Source: Candidatus Bathyarchaeota archaeon
GTDB taxonomy: Archaea > Thermoproteota > Bathyarchaeia > 40CM-2-53-6 > FEN-987
DNA: 8,960 bases
Assembly: GCA_022865625.1 (NCBI GenBank)
Contig: JALHTB010000190.1
Span: 1-8,960, forward strand
Direction of reading: 5' to 3'
Positions 7,043 through 8,960 of the stretch are shown here, in pieces. The notes beneath the pieces are model-generated. The model ran no database searches. It was not told where the DNA came from and saw only the letters and a program-made list of their open reading frames with translations. Both the position numbers and the translations under genes were made by a program. Position 1 is the stretch's first letter. Every line of letters begins with the position of its first letter.

Positions 7043-7120
7043 GTCGGGGGTTCGATACCCCCTCCCGGCACCACACACGCTCTTTGGATCTCGGGCTGTC
7101 TCAGGCGGCCAATGGGCAAG

Positions 7121-7816
7121 TCATCTGGCTTGGAGGACTTGAACCGTCCCATCTTCGAGTCCGACGTAGACGCGATCCGTCAGACCTAGGAATAATCCCG
7201 TCTCCAAGAGACCTGGAATCGATCTCATCTCTCGATCCAGAGCAAGAGCGTCCCTGATTGGGCCAAAATCCACGTCGACCACGAAGTTCCCGTTGTCCGT
7301 GCCAACCGGACTTGCGTCTTTGCCGCATCTTAGTCTTGGCTTTCCACCCAACTCAGCAAGCCTCGACATTACGAGCCGATGGGCAAAGGGAATGACCTCG
7401 ACTGGAACCACTTGGCCCTTGCCCAAGGTCTGAGTCAGCTTTCTCTCATCAACGACGACTACCAACTTCTTTGCCGCGGTATCAATGATCTTCTCTCTCG
7501 TCAGCGCTGCTCCTCCTCCCTTGATGAGGTTGAGTGTCTGGGACTCAACTTGGTCTGCTCCATCAAGTGCCAAGTCAATCTCCGGCACATCGTTTGGATC
7601 CACAGCTGTCAGTCCGGCTCTGATGATCGCTGACTCGATCTGATGAGAGGTCGCAACAAGCTTCAGCTCGAGGCCTCTACTCTTCACCGTCTTGGCGAGC
7701 TCGCCGACCAGAAGCTCCAGCGTTGTACCGCTTCCTATCCCAATCACATGTGCGTCTCGTATCTCTTCAAGTGCCCTTATGATCGCTGCACGTTTCGCTG
7801 TCTCGACCCAGCTCAA
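7121..7816 (-). CDS. rpiA: Ribose-5-phosphate isomerase A
   Basis: It interconverts ribose-5-phosphate and ribulose-5-phosphate, feeding nucleotide synthesis. The 231-residue protein has the phosphate-binding GIGSGTT (26-32), the LALDGADQVE motif (82-91) with catalytic Asp85 and Asp88, and LIKGGGAALTREK (97-109) containing the expected Lys99 and Glu108. TDNGNFVVD (173-181) and PGLLETGLF (201-209) complete the family signature. The position after DGAD is Gln where Glu is common, a mild change. The start is TTG, fixed by a GGAGGG Shine-Dalgarno 7 bases upstream and by the family N-terminus. The start lies 3 bases beyond the stop of the coiled-coil gene, and the ribosome site is inside that gene, so the two are probably translationally coupled. 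It converges with the tRNA gene across a 47-base gap. Confidence 0.96.
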   Translation of the reverse strand: MSWVETAKRAAIIRALEEIRDAHVIGIGSGTTLELLVGELAKTVKSRGLELKLVATSHQIESAIIRAGLTAVDPNDVPEIDLALDGADQVESQTLNLIKGGGAALTREKIIDTAAKKLVVVVDERKLTQTLGKGQVVPVEVIPFAHRLVMSRLAELGGKPRLRCGKDASPVGTDNGNFVVDVDFGPIRDALALDREMRSIPGLLETGLFLGLTDRVYVGLEDGTVQVLQAR

Positions 7817-7819
7817 TGT

Positions 7820-8458
7820 CTAGCCCTCCGACTCAATCTGCTCGAGACGCTCCATTGCTTTGAGAACCTCCTCCCTGATGGCCTCCATCTTCTTCTCCGT
7901 CTTCGTCTTGGCGTCCTGCAGCTCTGCTACGGCAGGCTTGAGGCCAGACTCTGAGGGTAGTCCGACTGCCTCACTAGGTTTGACAGCCTCGGTTCTCGCG
8001 GCAGTGGCGAGAGAAGGCGCGGGCGCGATTCCCTGTCGGAGATCCGCGAGCCTCTTGTCTATTTCGGACAGTTTCTCGCGAAAACTGGACGTGAGCTCCT
8101 TCTTTGCGGATTCCAGGTCGAACATGTCAACGATTCTCTGGTGCTCGGAGATTCTGGATTCTAGTTGCTTTAGGTCTGAGGAGTACTTGTCAATGAGCCG
8201 ATCTCGTTCATCACGTGTGATTATGCCCTGTACTTCAGACTCGTAGATCGTTGTGAGGGCGGTTCCAATGATCTCACGTTCCAGTGTGAGCACCTTGAGT
8301 ATCTCACGAGAGCGAGATGCATCTGATTCCTTGACCGTCTGCTCAATCTTGAGCCTAGCCATTTCGGCAGGTTCTGGTACGTTCTGCCTTGGCTTCTTCC
8401 TCCAGAAGATCAGAGACACGAGGAAGGGAAGAAGCCGCGACAGCATTGAGCAGGTCAC
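7820..8458 (-). CDS. Membrane-anchored coiled-coil protein of unknown function
   Basis: I do not recognise this protein. From the chosen GTG start it has 212 residues. A short hydrophobic segment (LLPFLVSLIFW, about residues 9-19) is followed by a basic flank (RKKPR), suggesting an N-terminal membrane anchor with the rest in the cytoplasm. Residues about 32-142 are highly charged and helical, with heptad-like Leu/Ile spacing and a segment GIITRDERDRLIDKY. A Pro/Ala/Ser linker (about 142-175) leads to a second Lys/Glu-rich helix at the C-terminus. The frame extends upstream to 8542, but that part crosses a TATA box and is Arg/His-rich. GTG at 8456-8458 has GAGG (8466-8469) at 7-base spacing, and an ATG at 8444-8446 is an alternative. 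It is the first gene of a unit with rpiA. A scaffold or membrane-tethering role is possible but not shown. Confidence 0.75.
   Translation of the reverse strand: MTCSMLSRLLPFLVSLIFWRKKPRQNVPEPAEMARLKIEQTVKESDASRSREILKVLTLEREIIGTALTTIYESEVQGIITRDERDRLIDKYSSDLKQLESRISEHQRIVDMFDLESAKKELTSSFREKLSEIDKRLADLRQGIAPAPSLATAARTEAVKPSEAVGLPSESGLKPAVAELQDAKTKTEKKMEAIREEVLKAMERLEQIESEG
7824..7829 (-). promoter_or_regulatory. Shine-Dalgarno GGAGGG for rpiA
   Basis: This strong site, 7 bases before the TTG at 7814-7816, overlaps the last codons of the upstream coiled-coil gene. It decides the TTG start and indicates coupling of the two genes. Confidence 0.75.
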
Positions 8459-8465
8459 GGATTGT

Positions 8466-8469
8466 CCTC
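8466..8469 (-). promoter_or_regulatory. Shine-Dalgarno GAGG for the coiled-coil gene
   Basis: GAGG on the minus strand, 7 bases before the GTG at 8456-8458. It favours GTG over the ATG 12 bases further in and over the far-upstream ATG at 8540-8542. Confidence 0.5.
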
Positions 8470-8482
8470 TTCTGAGACGCCT

Positions 8483-8602
8483 ATGTCGAAGGGTGCTGTT
8501 ATAAATCCGCTTGCCGCGGGCATGGTGATCCGCGGCATCCATGCATACGAATCCTTGCGGATTGTCAACATTGACCCGGAATACCTTGTGAGAGTGAACT
8601 GA
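8483..8602 (+). CDS. Possible 39-residue small protein, divergent from the coiled-coil gene
   Basis: An ATG at 8483 opens a 39-codon frame ending in TGA at 8600-8602. The peptide begins MSKGAVINPL and ends DPEYLVRVN. The composition looks protein-like: balanced hydrophobic and charged residues, codons mostly starting with a purine, and no low-complexity stretch. Against it, the frame overlaps the TATA box of the coiled-coil gene on the other strand, has no clear Shine-Dalgarno, and resembles no family I know. A second in-frame ATG at 8522 would give 26 residues. Treat as a candidate only. Confidence 0.28.
   Translation: MSKGAVINPLAAGMVIRGIHAYESLRIVNIDPEYLVRVN
8499..8506 (-). promoter_or_regulatory. 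TATA box for the coiled-coil/rpiA unit
   Basis: ATTTATAA on the minus strand is a good archaeal TATA box in GC-richer surroundings. Initiation about 25 bases downstream, near 8476, would leave a leader of about 18 bases carrying the GAGG site before the GTG. This spacing supports both the promoter and the chosen start. Confidence 0.65.
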
Positions 8603-8609
8603 TCATTCC

Positions 8610-8617
8610 TTTATCTT
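8610..8617 (+). promoter_or_regulatory. Weak TATA-like box upstream of the YHS-domain gene
   Basis: TTTATCTT is the best AT-rich element between the two divergent units on the right. Initiation near 8638 would leave a leader of about 120 bases before the ATG at 8759, long for an archaeon. Assignment is by position only. Confidence 0.3.
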
Positions 8618-8644
8618 CGGATGATCCTTCACGATGTTAGCTGA

Positions 8645-8673
8645 CGTGCACGAGCATCGAGAAACCGTGCGTG
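8645..8673 (+). other. Stem-loop in the leader of the YHS-domain gene
   Basis: CGTGCACG (8645-8652) can pair with CGTGCGTG (8666-8673) as an 8-bp stem with two G-U pairs and a 13-base loop. It lies just after the inferred transcription start. The left arm also holds the palindrome GTGCAC, which could be a protein-binding site. No known riboswitch class is recognised. Confidence 0.25.
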
Positions 8674-8742
8674 AAACGATCTGTTGGTGTAACTTCGGGA
8701 AACAAGAGGGAGTCTGGTAAAGGCGGAGTCAAGCCCCCACTG

Positions 8743-8750
8743 GGAGCTGA
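8743..8750 (+). promoter_or_regulatory. Shine-Dalgarno GGAGCTGA for the YHS-domain gene
   Basis: GGAG begins a purine-rich stretch ending 8 bases before the ATG at 8759-8761. It supports that start, which also places the YHS Cys motif at its usual distance from the N-terminus. Confidence 0.55.
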
Positions 8751-8758
8751 GCAATTAG

Positions 8759-8960
8759 ATGAAGGACCCCATATGCGGAATGTACGTCGATGAGAAGACA
8801 GCGAAGATCAAGAAGGACTTCCATGGCACGACGTATTACTTCTGCAGCGAAAGCTGCCTCAGGCAATTCGAGAAACCCGAGGTTGAGCTGCACAAGCTCA
8901 AGACGCTTGCCTCAATAGGTGCAGTCTTGACTGCCCCCACTCTGCTGCTTACCTACGTGC
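8759..8960 (+). CDS. YHS-domain protein, probably N-terminus of a heavy-metal P-type ATPase, 3' partial
   Basis: The first 67 residues are visible; the gene runs off the right edge. Residues 1-40 form a YHS (TRASH-like) metal-binding domain: DPICGMYVDE (3-12) with Cys6, then GTTYYFCSESCLRQFE with Cys29 and Cys33. In this family the cysteines bind copper, zinc or similar soft metals. After a charged linker (KPEVELHKLK) comes a hydrophobic stretch, LASIGAVLTAPTLLLTYV, that looks like a first transmembrane helix. YHS followed by a helix of this kind is a known layout for the N-terminus of archaeal and bacterial metal-exporting P1B ATPases. A metal permease with an N-terminal YHS domain would look the same so far. 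The ATPase motifs (CPC, DKTGT) would lie beyond the window. Confidence 0.75.
   Translation, partial: MKDPICGMYVDEKTAKIKKDFHGTTYYFCSESCLRQFEKPEVELHKLKTLASIGAVLTAPTLLLTYV

Larger units (their letters stand above)
6963..7073 (+). tRNA. Elongator tRNA-Met (CAT) with two non-canonical introns and encoded CCA
   Basis: Acceptor stem GCCGGGG (6963-6969) pairs with TCCCGGC (7063-7069), followed by discriminator A and a genomic CCA (7071-7073). The D arm is GCTC/GAGC (6972-6975, 6984-6987) and the T arm GGGGG-TTCGATA-CCCCC (7046-7062). The gene is 35 bases longer than a 76-base tRNA. Removing 6993-7011 (19 bases) and 7027-7042 (16 bases) restores the anticodon stem CCAGA/TCTGG, the loop CTCATAA with anticodon CAT at 7015-7017, and variable loop AGGTC, which is the form usual for archaeal elongator Met tRNA. 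The introns fall at positions 30/31 and 45/46 rather than the canonical 37/38. It is not the initiator: position 1 is G and the three G:C pairs of an initiator anticodon stem are absent. A tRNA-Ile2 with modified C34 is a less likely alternative. Confidence 0.93.

Noticed and set aside
6963..7073. Initiator tRNA-Met or tRNA-Ile2 identity
   Set aside because: G1:C72 and a CCAGA/TCTGG anticodon stem do not fit an archaeal initiator. The overall sequence resembles archaeal elongator Met more than Ile2, although C34 modification cannot be seen in DNA.
6865..7152. 95-codon minus-strand ORF containing GGGIEPPTSGPYAL
   Set aside because: It is the antisense of the tRNA gene. Peptides with GGGIEPPTSG are a familiar artefact of translating tRNA T-arm and acceptor regions on the wrong strand.
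8459..8542. N-terminal extension of the coiled-coil gene to an ATG at 8540-8542
   Set aside because: The extension crosses a good TATA box and is Arg/His-rich. A GTG with a well-spaced GAGG lies downstream of that box.

Overview
This 8,960-base window is most likely chromosomal DNA from an archaeon. The phosphoglycerate kinase has the archaeal C-terminal signature. A tRNA gene carries two small introns that fold as bulge-helix-bulge (BHB) splicing motifs. AT-rich TATA-like boxes lie about 25 bases upstream of inferred transcription starts. Several genes start at GTG or TTG behind Shine-Dalgarno sequences. Two non-canonical introns in one tRNA are best known from the Thermoproteota (TACK) lineages, but I cannot assign a phylum from this window. 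There are no insertion sequences, CRISPR arrays or phage genes.

Left third (1-3676): a catabolic-looking block. A uroporphyrinogen decarboxylase (UroD)-superfamily protein, cut by the left edge, runs rightward. It converges on a second UroD-superfamily protein of the MtaA/MtbA corrinoid methyltransferase type. That gene diverges from a protein of the L-fucose/L-arabinose isomerase type. The two UroD-like proteins differ at the metal site: one keeps a His-X-Cys...Cys zinc motif, the other has His-X-Asp and no distal Cys. No corrinoid protein, transporter or kinase is visible, so substrates are unknown.

Middle (3677-6960): leftward housekeeping genes for carbon metabolism. These are glucosamine-6-phosphate synthase (glmS) downstream of phosphoglycerate kinase (pgk), probably one transcript. 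The start of pgk faces a near-palindromic TATA-like box that could also serve the tRNA gene on the other strand.

Right third (6961-8960): an elongator tRNA-Met (CAT) gene with introns at 30/31 and 45/46 and an encoded CCA. Next comes a leftward two-gene unit: a membrane-anchored coiled-coil protein of unknown function, tightly coupled to ribose-5-phosphate isomerase A (rpiA). A possible 39-residue ORF overlaps that unit's promoter on the opposite strand. At the right edge begins a YHS-domain protein with a hydrophobic segment, probably the N-terminus of a heavy-metal P-type ATPase.

The known enzymes link glycolysis/gluconeogenesis (Pgk), pentose phosphate supply (RpiA) and amino-sugar synthesis (GlmS). 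The most unusual element is the doubly interrupted tRNA. The least explained are the UroD/isomerase block and the coiled-coil partner of rpiA.
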